Assembly: GCA_932521025.1 (NCBI GenBank) | Contig: OW051472.1 | Location: forward strand, 310,001 to 374,000 | Length of the DNA stretch: 64,000 nucleotides | Source: Oscheius onirici | Taxonomy: Eukaryota > Nematoda > Chromadorea > Rhabditida > Rhabditidae | Reading direction: 5' to 3' | Shown: piece by piece, positions 21,479-32,960 of the stretch | How the letters are laid out: each line of letters opens with the position of its first letter | How positions within the stretch are numbered: the first letter of the stretch is position 1 | Position numbers and translations under genes: made by a program | The notes under the pieces: generated by a model | Databases searched by the model: none | What the model was told of the DNA's origin: nothing | What the model saw: the letters and a program-made list of their open reading frames with translations, nothing else

Positions 21479-23487
21479 TCGCGCCAAATTTATAAGTACT
21501 TGTCAACTTGATTTAATTTTGACAAGTTTTTGACTTGTCGACTTAAAAGGTTTCTGCCAGAAGCCATTGTGTTCTCGTCTGCTCTCTTAGAACTGGGAGC
21601 TGGAAAAACTGACAGCTCTCTCGACCAGCGCGTAAATCTTGAAAAAATAACGAAATCTTTTGTGAAAGAGAGTGTTTCAGCTGGTTTTCTGTGCTTTCTC
21701 TTTCAGGAACCGTCTGGAAGAAGGCCAATGCTCAATGAATGTCAGGAGGACGAAAAAATATACGAGGATACATGATCACAAATATTGGACTTAGACCAGA
21801 CGGCTGAACTGTTTGATGAAACTGAATTGGAATGGATCTCATCCGACGAAATAAAACATCATATGCTGAGAGTCAAGCGATGAGGTTTGTTAGACTGTAC
21901 TCATTCTCTAAACGATCACATCTTTCAGACTGCCCGCATGATCGAATCGAGCTTACCCCACGAAGTGACTTGAAACTGTCGAACCAAGAGGTTTGAATTG
22001 GCTTGTATTCTCCGACTGACTAGATATTTCAGACTTTTCAAATTTCGGTTGACTGGCGTGGACACAGGTCAGGCTAAAAAGGAGCAGCCGGACCAGAATA
22101 TGAGCAGGCAATGCGGCAACAGAGGTCTGGGAAGCACGGAGAGACTGAGCACCCGCTGAACAAAAACGTCCGTTCAACGAAGTGAACAGACTAGCTGACA
22201 GGGCGAGAGTGAAATAACCCTCCATCTGGTCGAAATTCTCTATCAGCCAGCTCCACATCCAAATCTCGTGATGCTACCCAATACGGACGTGGTCAAGAAT
22301 CGAGAGTCAGTCTGCTGAAACCTGTAACTTCACTAGGAATCTATCAAACTGACAGGGAAGCTGTTGAATCAAGAGGTTCGAATTAGTCTGCACTCTCCTG
22401 ACTGAATAGATTGTTCAGACTGTACTAATTACCAGTCACTGGCACGGAGTAACTACGACTCTGAAAGCCGAAGAAATGCTGCTAGCAGGAATCTCTGACT
22501 TATCAGGAGCTGTACTGGAACAAAGTCAGGTCCTTCAGTTCAGTCTTGCCGTCAAGACGAGAATTGTGCTTCGGATGATGCTCCATTGTGCTGTCGCCTT
22601 CGAAAAATATACACTCGATGGGACTGGATATGGGGAGAGAAAAGAGTGAAGCCGAAGATGGAAACAGCTACGGACTGGAAGAGTTCTATCTCGAAGTTAC
22701 AGGATACCCAATAGAGAGGCACGATATAACTACGTCTTCGGAAACCGAAGAAATGCTGCGAGCAGGCATATGAATTGGAATCTTTGGCTGATCAAGAGAT
22801 GGATCAGAGACCCCTGGCAGTTTAGTCATACTGCCTAGATGAAGATTGAGCATCAGTTGAAGTTGTCGTTGTGCCATCACCTAGGAAAAATGAACCGCAA
22901 GCGACAATCGATGCTGGATTTGGGAAGAATTTCGAAGCCGATCATACATCACGCTGTCATTTTGAACAGATGAGCAGGCAAGAGGTTTGAACTGGTGTGT
23001 ATTTGAATTTGTCTTCTGCTCTTCCAGACTGTTCAATTTTTGATTGACTGACATGAAGCTCCGCCTCAAGAGAAATGTCAGTCTTTCCAGATTCCAGAGT
23101 CTCCACAAGCTATTCCAAACACCGCTATGGACTCATGGAGATGCCCTTAGAAACCGAAGGAAAAACCGAGCGTGACTTGACCCGAAGGCTGTCAGAGCGT
23201 GGCGGATTCACGAACTGAACGTCACTTTTGCCGTCTCTCTTCCAGTTAGAACAAAAGGTAGCACGAAAAAATTTGCGGGCTGTCACTGCATTTTGGTAGA
23301 AAAAGAAAAATAATCTGAACTGGTAGAAGTAGACGACGAGCTGACGGTAGAGGTAGATTTGAAGCTGACGACCTTCTAGGAGAGCAGACGAGAACACAAT
23401 GGCTTCTGGCAGAAGAGTTTTAAGTTGGCAAGTCAAAAACTTGTCAAAGTTAAGTCAAGTTGACAAGTACTTATAAATTTGGCGCGA
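21479..23487. mobile_element. 2.0-kb DNA transposon-like element with ~115-bp terminal inverted repeats, non-autonomous
   Basis: The left end TCGCGCCAAATTTATAAGTA continues through ACTTGTCAACTTGA, GACAAGTTTTTGACTTG and TTCTGCCAGAAGCCATTGTG to about 21594. The right end (about 23372-23487) is its reverse complement with few mismatches. The interior has no intact transposase. It holds diverged internal repeats: GAGGTTTGAATTGG...GACTG near 21988, 22374 and 22982, and CCGAAGAAATGCTGC near 22471 and 22745. I see no clear target-site duplication. I cannot assign a superfamily. Confidence 0.8.
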
Positions 23488-23526
23488 ATTGCAAAATAAA
23501 GCGCTTCTTCGTGGAAAAGTTGATGT

Positions 23527-23889
23527 TCCCGAAATATACCAGTCGACCGTCCGGCTTTTTGCGTTCTCGGATCCTTTGACTATCAGCTATACTTCTGGGC
23601 TCTGGATGTCTTCGCAGTTCATATGAATATCTACAGATGGTACTTGCTGATTCATCAGGTTTGCAGCACTTTTTTCGGATGTTTTGGTGAGAGGCATTCT
23701 ATGTCTTTCTGTCTCTGATTTCCTCGTCTATGTCATGTTCATCCTATGACTATTACTATCTTTGCTGCTCTGATTACGATTGGTACTAATCCAAAATACC
23801 TACTACGAATGGCTCAGGCGCATCTACATTTCTTCCCCGTCCAGAAAGAACAAGGTCCATACAACTTCCTTGAATCCTACTCAAAGTGA
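23527..23889 (+). pseudogene. Receptor-like coding relic beside the 2-kb element
   Basis: An open piece (FDYQLYFWALDVFAVH, then MNIYRWYLLIHQVC) and, after a frame change, TIFAALITIGTNPKYLLRMA to KEQGPYNFLESYSK and a stop look like hydrophobic parts of a nematode 7TM receptor. There is no start codon, frames do not join, and the upstream side runs straight into the transposon-like element. Most likely the remains of a gene. Confidence 0.35.
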
Positions 23890-24739
23890 TCTTTCAGTTT
23901 ATTTTTTTTTCTGTTTTCCTAGAGCTCTCGAGCGCTAAGTCAAGTCTGTTTACTTTCTGACCTATCGATTATCTCGTTCCAGATTTTTTTTCTGCTTCAA
24001 TTTAATTAAAAAGGTAAGAAATTGATTGTGTTTACAAGAAGAGACGCGCTCCTTTGACAAGGTCACTGCTCGTTCTTTGGAGGCGCTCGTCGGCCGAGAC
24101 AAGCAGCCAGAGCACTTTTTCCAACGAGCGCGTGTCAATCACCGCCTCTACTAGTTTTTTTTAAACAATTTTAATGTTTTTTGAGTCAAACTTTAACTTT
24201 TTTTCTAGTTGAAAGTGTGATTAAAGGATCAATCAATTCCCCCATCTTGGTTCGAAGAAAAGCAAGGCGAGTCACGTACCGGCGCGCCAATAATCGACCA
24301 AAGATGTCTCTTTTCTGTCTTTCTGTCTATTTTTCGAAGCAAACAATATGTAAATACGATTGGTTTCAAAATCTCACAATTAATTGAAAGTTTTGGCAAT
24401 TTTTCGTTTCTTTGGATCCTATTTTTCCAATTGAAAAACCTTCAGCTCAAAAATATGTCCACATTTTCTAAAGCTTCGGTCATGGAACCCATTATCCGGC
24501 ATCTTTTCCAATCTTTTCCTTAGTGTTTTGCTGAACCTCTGAACCCGAAACAGGTATTGAAGTCGGCTAAAATAATCCGCCACCGTTTTTGTTGTTTTGA
24601 TCTCGAAGAAGCTTGTTTCTCAAAAAACGTTTCCCAGCAAAAATAGACGCTTTTTTTAAATGCATCGCTTCCAGCCCCAAACTCTCTCGCTTTAACTATT
24701 CGCACCAAAATTATTCACAACAAAAACTTCCAGAAGAAC

Positions 24740-27700
24740 ATGCGGGTTCTTGCCAAGGCTCTTCCCCTCCGTCTAGTCACCACCAATCAGGGAATCCGTT
24801 TTCTGAGCACGGCTGCGGCTAAGAAGAGTACTGGGTATGTTTTTTTAAATACTGTTTTCTACTTTTTTTTTTCAAATTAAGAATTGTCGACGAGCGAGAG
24901 GGCAAGGAACTGTACACAACATGTCCCATCGATCCTTCGGAAGCCAAGTTTGACAAGATTCTCATCGCTAACAGAGGTAGGGGCAAATACAGTTAAATTT
25001 TCTGTTCTTCGTATCGATCGGGACCTGATCTAACAAAATATCATAACTTTTTAGTTGTAGAAACATTTACAGTCATTCTCGGGAATGGAACTCAAACATT
25101 CTGTCGAAAACTTCGTTCAGATCATTTTTCAACTGAACTTTTGTTGTCTGACGAGGACCAGAAAGCAGCAGAGGCTGTAATTCACCTAGTACCGAGACAA
25201 AGCACTGAAATCAGTCCCATACGATCAGACTCTCGACTTTTTTTTCTCCTAACCTACTGATTTGAACTCATGTTCAGACTCATGTTCAATCAGCAACTGC
25301 AACTTAATTATTTTGAATTCTCGAAACTTTAGCATTTTCTAGGTAAAAACTGTAGAGAAAGGATGGTAGTCAGTAGTTCGGCAGGCAACGCCGTTCCTTC
25401 AAATTGTTTGCCGCCAACTCCTCAAACATCCGCAACTTGCGTTTTTATTCCAATTTCATTCATTTTAGCGCTGTTTAAATATGTTTATTGAATTCTCCGT
25501 GTAAAACAACCCCTAGAACGTGTACTTCAGCCAAAATTTACCAGAATTTGACGAGTTGGAAACACTCCCACTGGAATTGTTTTCGTTCTGAGCTGGACTG
25601 TTTCTGGCAGTCATATCTCCACTTGTCTAGTATTTATTTCCAATCTTTGCGAGATTACTCAAGAGTTTATCATTTTAACATTGTCAAATTATCTAAGGTT
25701 TATCCGGTGGTTATCTCTCCACCAAACTGTATAAGTCTAGTTCTTCCCAAAATCCAAAGCTTTATTCCAGGAGAAATCGCCTGCCGAGTCATCAAGACGG
25801 CCCGTGCTATGGGAATCCAGACTGTGGCTGTGCATTCCGACGTCGACAGCAACTCTCTCCACGTCAAAATGGCCGATGAGGCTGTGTGCGTCGGAACGGC
25901 TCCCACTTCCGAATCATACCTTCGAGCTGACAGAATCCTCGACGCTGTCCGACAAACCGGAGCTCAGGCCGTCCATCCCGGATATGGTTTCCTCTCCGAG
26001 AACACGAAATTTGCTGCTGAGCTCGAAAAGGACAAGGTTGTCTTCATTGGTCCGAACTCGAAGGCCATTCTGGACATGGGAGACAAAATTCACTCAAAGA
26101 AGATCGCAGCGGCTGCCAAAGTCAACATGATTCCCGGCTATGATGGTGAGATTGCCGACGAGGATATGTGCGTTCGAGTCTCGAACGAAATCGGCTACCC
26201 TGTCATGATCAAGGCCTCTGCTGGAGGTGGAGGAAAAGGAATGAGAATCGCCTGGAATGATAAGGAAGCCCGTGAGGGCTACAGACTCTCTAAACAGGAA
26301 GCTGCCAGCTCTTTTGGAGACGACAGAATGCTCGTCGAGAAGTTTATCGACAATCCGAGACACATTGAGATGCAAGTCTTGTGTGACAAGCATGGAAATG
26401 GAATTTGGCTCAATGAGAGGGAGTGCTCTATTCAGAGGAGGAACCAGAAGGTAGTTTTCTTGAGAAACAGGGACAGGGACACATTCTGTACCTTGAAAAA
26501 TTCCAAATTCCAGGTTATTGAAGAAGCTCCGTCCTCGTTCGTCATTCCCTCAATGCGCGAGAAGATGGGAGAACAGGCCGTCCAATTGGCCAAGGCTGTC
26601 GGCTACGACAGCGCCGGAACCGTCGAATTCCTCGTCGACAGCAAGAGAAACTTCTACTTCCTCGAGATGAACACCCGTCTTCAAGTCGAGCACCCGATCA
26701 CCGAAGCCATCACTGGAATCGACATTGTTCAGCAGATGTTGAGGGTCGCCTATGGACACAAACTTCCTCTCCAACAGAAGGACGTTCCGATCCAGGGATG
26801 GGCTTTTGAGAGCCGCGTCTATGCCGAGGATCCGTACAAGGGATTCGGACTGCCGTCGGTCGGACGACTGTCCAGATACGTCGAGCCGAGACACATTGAT
26901 GGAGTCAGATGTGACAGTGGCATCAGGGAGGGATCGGAGATTTCCATCTACTACGATCCTCTCATCTGTAAGGTAGGTGCAGTCAGTCGTACCGTAACCT
27001 GACCAAGTTTTAGCTCGTAACTCACGGAAAAGATCGTCATGAGGCACTGGACCGCATGACTGCTGCTCTCGACGCTTATGTGATTCGTGGAGTTACCAAC
27101 AACATTCCTCTATTGAGAGACATCTGTCAAGAGAAGAGATTCCGAGATGGAAACATTACGACCAAGTACCTTCCCGAAGTTTATCCTGAAGGTTTCAATG
27201 GAGCTAGTCTCGATGCTGAGGAGGTGAAGCAGATCATTGCCACCTCGGCTGCTCTCCATGCTACCAAGCTGGCCAGAGCTAAACAGTTCCTGAACCAGGA
27301 TAGACAGATGACTACCGTTTCGGCTCCCTTCACTTTGAGATACAAGTTAGTTTTTCTGTCTCTCTGACTTTTTTTTCCTATTAAAAACATACCTCTTCAG
27401 CTTCGTCGTTGAGCTGCCGACCAGAGAAGGAGAGGCCAAGAAGCTCCAGGCGGTCGAAGTCTACTTCAAGAAGGGAGACAGAAACCGTGCCCGTGTTCTC
27501 ATCAACGGCGAGAAAATCAAGGTCAACGGAGAACTGAATCTGGCCAAGCCGGCTCTAGAGCTCAGTGTGAACAAGAAAGAACTGACCACTCAGATTGTTG
27601 GCAAAAGATCCGGAGAGATTACGATCCTCTTCAAGGGTACTCCCTTCAAAGTGAAGGTCATGCCGGAGCAAGCTCATGAACTGCTTCAGTACATGAAGGA

Positions 27701-27973
27701 GAAACCGAAGGTGGGTATTTTGTAGAAGGAATGGAACTGTTATTTTTTCAGGTCGATCTCTCAACCGTCGTCCTCTCCCCAATGCCGGGAGCCATCAAGA
27801 ACGTCAACGTGAAGGTCGGAGACATGGTTTCAGAAGGCCAGGAACTCGTTATCATCGAGGCCATGAAGATGCAGAACAGTCTTCATGCTGGAAAGACGGG
27901 AAAGGTGAAGACCGTCAACTGCAAGGTCGGCTCTACTGTCGATGAAGGAGAAGTTCTCGTCGAGCTGGAGTAA
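24740..27973 (+). CDS. pcca-1: Propionyl-CoA carboxylase alpha subunit, mitochondrial
   Basis: Seven exons (24740-24834, 24882-24976, 25771-26450, 26514-26972, 27014-27345, 27401-27710, 27752-27973) give 730 residues, the expected length. The enzyme carboxylates propionyl-CoA to methylmalonyl-CoA, using biotin and ATP, in breakdown of odd-chain fatty acids and branched amino acids. An N-terminal mitochondrial presequence ([16 protein letters not shown]) leads into the biotin carboxylase domain from about residue 55 ([15 protein letters not shown]). The ATP-grasp loop [13 protein letters not shown] is near 213, and the catalytic segment [16 protein letters not shown] is near 345. The BT linker follows, then the biotinyl domain with the acceptor lysine 696 in EAMKMQ. 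It should pair with a beta subunit encoded elsewhere. Intron 2 is long (794 bp); the in-frame open stretch before exon 3 is intron, as shown by the TTCCAG acceptor at 25770. Confidence 0.97.
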
Positions 27974-28882
27974 TGAACGACGACGAAGCCATTTCTATCT
28001 CATATCAGTGAACCAGATTGGGTCTAGAGTATGCATTTCTGTAGTGTCTAGTGTGTTTTTGCTAAGAGTACCGGTTCTGTTTGGTCACGATTTTCTGTAT
28101 GAATAAATTGCAAAAAATCTAACTTATTAACTCCAACCAGCCGACTTCGTACCCTGACGGCGTTGTACCCACTTAATACGCCACCACAACTTTTCCAGCT
28201 CTTTTCCCAGTAGAAAAAGTTAATTGGCGCCAAATTTCTCGACAGGACATGCTTGGTTATCTGCTGCTTCAGATTGCTAAATCGGAGGGGGACTTAAAAA
28301 ACAAGTGATTATGTTGGAAATCGGGCGTGGTAGCTGGATTCCTCGCAAAATTTTGATAAAACAATTGCCCTCAGATTCGCATTTTGAGTGTCTAGGGGTT
28401 GAAAGGTTCGAAATACACTTCGGGCGACCTTAGCGTTTTAATAAAAGGGGATCCGCTTAGATCTAGACTGATTCTCGACTAGAGCATCTCGTAGAGTAAA
28501 CCATTCATTCTCCGCGTTTCTCCATCAATTGTTACCGGCCATCCAACCAGCTTTTCGTGCTCCTTCTCTCGGAATCTATTTGGTAACTTTCTTGGTCATC
28601 GAGTCCCAATTGATGTTCTTCAAGGCCCTTCAGTTCCAGGAGCTTGGCCGGCGAGTGGAGTATTCAAATGACAGATGTAGAGAGATGATGATCTTGCCCT
28701 CAAAGTAGGCACTATAGCTTATGTCAGCATATTTAACGAAATGACTGAGAGACAGAGGGACAGGCCATAAAATGTCTAATCCACTTAACCTGCTCGCTCT
28801 GTGGTCAGTCTAGCCTATTTTGGCCCTTGGCTCTCATTCTGCCCACTTCCATTCCATCTAAATGAAAGATCCCTAAGTCAAC
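27974..28882. other. Spacer between pcca-1 and the gustatory-receptor-like gene
   Basis: About 900 bp. It contains the pcca-1 3' UTR and, near 28741-28765, a short GAGACAGAGGGACAGG piece. No exon with matching phase upstream of 28883 was found. Confidence 0.5.
28102..28107 (+). terminator. Poly(A) signal AATAAA of pcca-1
   Basis: AATAAA 129 nt after the stop codon, the first on the plus strand. Confidence 0.6.
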
Positions 28883-30551
28883 ATGCAAGCTATAGCCAAT
28901 CTCCCAGCAATGCCTCTAAAATACACGGACGATGGACCGACAGTCTGCTTGGCCACCTTCTTGGGAATCTATGTTAAGTAAGCAAATCAGTTACTTCATC
29001 TTTTCGTTTTAGTTCAAAGTCCAGGTACCTGACCTTCCAGAAGACGTATAAAATTGTAATTTTCGTGGTTCTGGTAAGTAGTCTATGACGCAAAACTTTC
29101 CAGTTCTTTTCCGCCTCCCGTCGAGCTCTTCAAGGCTTCAATGCCCCGAAAGGAATGAACTCTTGGTTCATGAGACTGCATGACACTTCTGTGCTTCTGA
29201 CCACTTGCGGGGCCATTTTTTATTTCAGGTTGCAATTTTAGGAACAATAAAATTTTTTTAGCGGCTTCATAGCAGTGTCCTTTATGCACAACTTGCACGA
29301 GAAGAGACTGAAATTCTTGGAGGTAAATCAGCTGTCTGTCAGTCTCTCTGTCTCCCATTTTCAGCTCTATGGAGACTACAAAGACGAGCGGCACAGGCAA
29401 TTTATGAGAAGAAACTGTCTCTTTCTAGCCATTTGTAGCATTGTTTATTCCCTTCTATCCGGTGGTGGCGCCTTCTTCAGTAAGTCATATCTTTCCGCAC
29501 TAATTTCAGCTTTCAGTGTACTTGACCAAATACCCATTGAAAACCATCGCTTTCAGTGACTTGTGCTTGAGGAGCTTCGAATTTTATGCGGTTAGATTTG
29601 TTCCTTTTTTTTGGCCAGACTTTTTGTCTGCTCAGAATTCTTTTTGGATCAGTTAGTCTGGTCCAGGTGGCTTAGATTACGGTATAACCATCGGGAAGAA
29701 CAAAATTTAGACATTTCTATCCTCCAACTCGATCATGCTCCTGGTAGCTTCCATTGTACAAGGTTGTCTAGTTGTTCAAGAGAAAATCAAAGAGGTTGAT
29801 GAGCTCGTCTCGGGTTTAACCAAAATCAAGTAAGTCCTTTTTTTTGGCTGCAGTTTTTTTTCAGATGTTCCTCAGTTTCTGAGGCTGTTGCCCAGGTGGA
29901 TATGATTCAATCGAGCTATCAGAAGATGGTCTCTTCGAGGAATATGCTAGAAGATTTGTACTCTTTCCCTCTGTTCTATATCTACAGTGTTTCTGTGCCT
30001 GCTTGTTGTCTGTTGGGATACTTGTCGCTGAGGAATCTAGAGGTGAGACTGAGAGATAGAGAGAGAAAATCCTGCAGGGTTCCATCATCTTTCTGCTTTC
30101 GGTCAACGTCTTCTTGCTAGCTATGATAGGCTCCCTCATCGTCGTTAGCTATCCAGCATTCAAGATCCATGAAGCGGTCAGTTCCTCCAATCCTCCGAAT
30201 TGCATATTTTTCCAGGGTGAACGTCTCCTCACCAAAACCATCAACATGTACTGTTCTTCTTTGACCAACTATCGGGATTCTGAAGTGATTGTGGGGAGGT
30301 TGACTCTTGTCACCAATGAAAGTTTGCAGGGAAAGATGACTTTCTTCGTCCTTCAAATGCACTCGAACAAGCTGACTCTCACCGCCAATGGTTTCTTTCC
30401 TATGGAGAAGAGGATGCTTCTGGCAGTGAGTCATCTGTCTGTCCCTGTCCCTGTCCCTGTCCCTCTGCGATAGACACAGAAACTATTTCAGCTCTTCTCG
30501 ACCATCACGACCAATTTCTTGATCCTCGTTCAGTTCAGTGAGGAAAAATAG
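28883..30551 (+). CDS. Gustatory-receptor-family 7TM protein (GUR/LITE-1/EGL-47-like)
   Basis: Eleven exons (28883-28977, 29013-29073, 29104-29228, 29262-29322, 29365-29479, 29517-29590, 29711-29829, 29865-30042, 30078-30176, 30216-30425, 30492-30551) join in phase to 398 residues, the usual length of gustatory receptors. The C-terminal end carries the family hallmark: NGFFPMEKRMLLALF followed by TTNFLILVQF, corresponding to the TYhhhhhQF motif in TM7 of insect gustatory receptors and the nematode GUR proteins. Hydrophobic segments are spread along the chain. A long loop with LVQEK-like helices precedes TM5. Relatives include the C. elegans light and peroxide sensor LITE-1 and its paralogue GUR-3; whether this protein is a light sensor cannot be told. 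Intron 6 contains a family-A repeat. Confidence 0.82.
29603..29690 (+). repeat. Interspersed repeat (family A), 3' part, in a gustatory-receptor intron
   Basis: GGCCAGACTTTTTGTCTG, CAGAATTCTTTTTGGATCAG, TTAGTCTGGTCCAGGTGGCT: the same core as at 15537-15630. Confidence 0.6.
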
Positions 30552-31089
30552 CTCATTTTCTATACAACCGCCCTTTTTTGCTTATCGTCTCAATACAATA
30601 TGAATTAGATGACGCTTGTTGTGTTGGTCACTTGTCTTTCGATATACATAGCCCCATACTACTGCACAGTAGCCGCAGCAGAAAACAACAAAAGTCGTCG
30701 ATCAGGCTGTTTTGAAAAACATGCCTTTTGCCTGCAAGGAAAGCTACAGATCTCAAACTTCAATCAGAGTGTCAAGTGAGAGTATCGGATGTTCGCAGTG
30801 CTCCGATTTAATAAGGACAGGCATTATGAGCTCGGGCGGATAGCGTTACGCCAGCGCTAACGAGGGCGGAATGGGAGATGAGTCAGGGGAGAGAGGGGCA
30901 GAGGAACATGAACGGGTGCTTGTGTACTACATGGAACAGCTCTAATGAATATTATTAATTATGTTATATAGTTATTTACATCTTTAAAAAACTTTTAACT
31001 TAAATTTGTTATAAATATAATAAAATTGGACAGGATGTAGAGCTTCATGGGGTGACCTTCGGGGCAGATTTTGTTCATTGGTAGAAGAC

Positions 31090-31726
31090 GAGAGATGGAG
31101 TGGCGATTGAATTCGTGAGTCACTTTGTCTACCTGGGATGCTCAGTCACATTCACGGACCAAAATCGAGAACTATCAGAGAGAGAACTAAGCGCAATGTT
31201 CCTATGACAATGAAAAGGAGAGTATTTCTCACTTGTATCCTACCAAGTCTACTCTACGGCAGCGAGATCTGGAGTCTTCGAAAAGATGATCAGCGAAAGT
31301 TAGCTACAGTTCAACGTAGGATGGAAAGGGCTATGCTAGGGCTCAGTTTGATGGACCGAGTACGAAATGAAGAAGTAAGGAGAAGAACAGGTCTTCCGGA
31401 TGTCCTGGATATATGGTGGAAAAGGAAGTTGCAATGGGCGCACACTCTAGCCAAGATGAACGACCAAAGATGGTCGAAGAACACCACGGAGTGGATTCCA
31501 TTGGATAGGCGAAGAGTACCCGGTAGACCACCAGTACAATGGGATGACGATATCAAAAGAGCCTGTACGCGTCTTGGTTTGGAGCCAATCTGTTGGATGC
31601 GACATGCGAGAGAAATGAACGGAGAGTGGATGGGAGCCATAAGAACGGCGAGGGACCCCGCTTAGCGATATACGCCAAGAATGATCTATCGATACCGTCA
31701 AATAAATAAATGAATAAATAAATAAA
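31090..31726 (+). mobile_element. 5'-truncated LINE fragment with intact 3' coding end and 10-bp target-site duplication
   Basis: An open frame at 31138-31665 encodes the reverse-transcriptase C-terminal part: TMKRRVFLTCILPSLLYGSE, IWSLRKDDQRKL, VQRRMERAMLGL, RWSKNTTEWIPLDRRRVPGR, QWDDDIKRAC. The preceding SHFVYLGCSVTF lies in another frame, so one frameshift has occurred. The 3' end is an AAATAAATAAATGAATAAAT-type tail. GGTAGAAGAC occurs directly on both sides (31080-31089 and 31727-31736), a clear target-site duplication. It is of the same general type as the fragment at 17316-17895 but less decayed. Confidence 0.9.
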
Positions 31727-32834
31727 GGTAGAAGACCATGGCGTTGGAGTAGATGGACAGCTTTTTCCTCTGTACGAGGCAAAAAGCAGATATCCATTGG
31801 GAGTGAATATTTTTTGGTCTAAATTTAATTGTAACTTGTTATTGTAACTATGTTCTAGAATTTTACCAAAATTGTTAGCAACAATAATTAAGAGGTTCCA
31901 TGTAGTACACAAGTATCCAGTTTCACTTTTCATTCCCTATTTTTCCAAATTTTGCCGGTCCCTTTCCCATCGCCTCCCGTCTGCCTAAAGTTCTGGTCAT
32001 TCGCGAGCCACATGCCATTGAACTTTAGCCTTCTCTTCCCGACGTCTCTCCTCTCCCGGCCCACTGCCTTGACTGCCGGCTGACCCGTCTGCTGCCTCTT
32101 GTTGCTCCGAAACTCTCGCCCGGCCCCCGTTCGTCATTCGCTATGGCCGATGGCTATTCAAGTTCACACGTTGCCATGTAGGCTCATTGTTCAGCCGGAG
32201 GCATGAGAAAAAGTGGCTTAGTGGTCAAGTGACTCAGTATAGAAGGGGATGACTATTTTTGGATTGGTCAGGTGAGATCTGAGGTTGATTTTGAGGGAGT
32301 TGAGGGACAGAGACAGAAATTCCAGATCCCTTAACCGATTCTCTTTCTCCCTCAAACTCATAACTCATTCTCTTGACCACCGCTGCCCTATTATCGGCAC
32401 CCTCGAGCCGACGACTGAAAAAGTCCGTAACTGCATTTTCAAGTGACCACACCGAGCTGAAATCACACCTGGCGCCAGTTTTCAGTATCTGAGCATAGAT
32501 CTCATGCTAAAAATTACAACGGTTCGCTTGCATAACCAGAGGACAGCTGTCCGTGACACTGACCACCTCCGCTCGCACAACATTTTATTGTAATTGAGGA
32601 AAAGGTCTCTCCTCAGCTGGTCAGCTGTCCCTTTTTGGAATTCGGCGCCTCTCTCTCTTCCCCAAATTAGCGGGCGTTCTGCTCTGAAGACGAAGCCTTA
32701 TGAGGGCAATTCATGTACTGGAATCGGCGGTGCGAGAAGGAAGGCAGAGTGGACAAAGGACTAATAAAGAGGAGGAGAGCTGATTGAGTGTTATTTTTGT
32801 ACGGGAAGGCATCTATACAGTAGTGGAAAGACGA

Positions 32835-32960
32835 CAGACTGAGAGACAGACACCGAGAGACAGAGGGACAGAGAAATAGAGAGTCAAAGAGTCAGAGGGA
32901 CAGAAAGACAGACAGTCTGAGAGTCTGATAGATAGAAAGACAGGGAGACCGACTGGTCTT
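32835..32960 (+). repeat. GACAGAG-type degenerate simple repeat
   Basis: Runs of GACAGAGGGACAGAG, GACAGACAG and GAGAGTC over about 125 bp, the same family as the intronic repeats. Confidence 0.75.

Larger units (their letters stand above)
21303..24739. other. Gene-free stretch around the 2-kb inverted-repeat element
   Basis: Apart from the element (21479-23487) and the receptor-like relic (23527-23889), this stretch holds only AT-rich sequence. The last 700 bp should carry the promoter of the propionyl-CoA carboxylase gene; no clear TATA box is seen. Confidence 0.5.

Noticed and set aside
25488-25770. Extended N-terminal coding of pcca-1 upstream of exon 3
   Set aside because: The stretch is open by chance; exon 2 joins exon 3 in phase to restore ANRGEIACRV, as the enzyme family requires.
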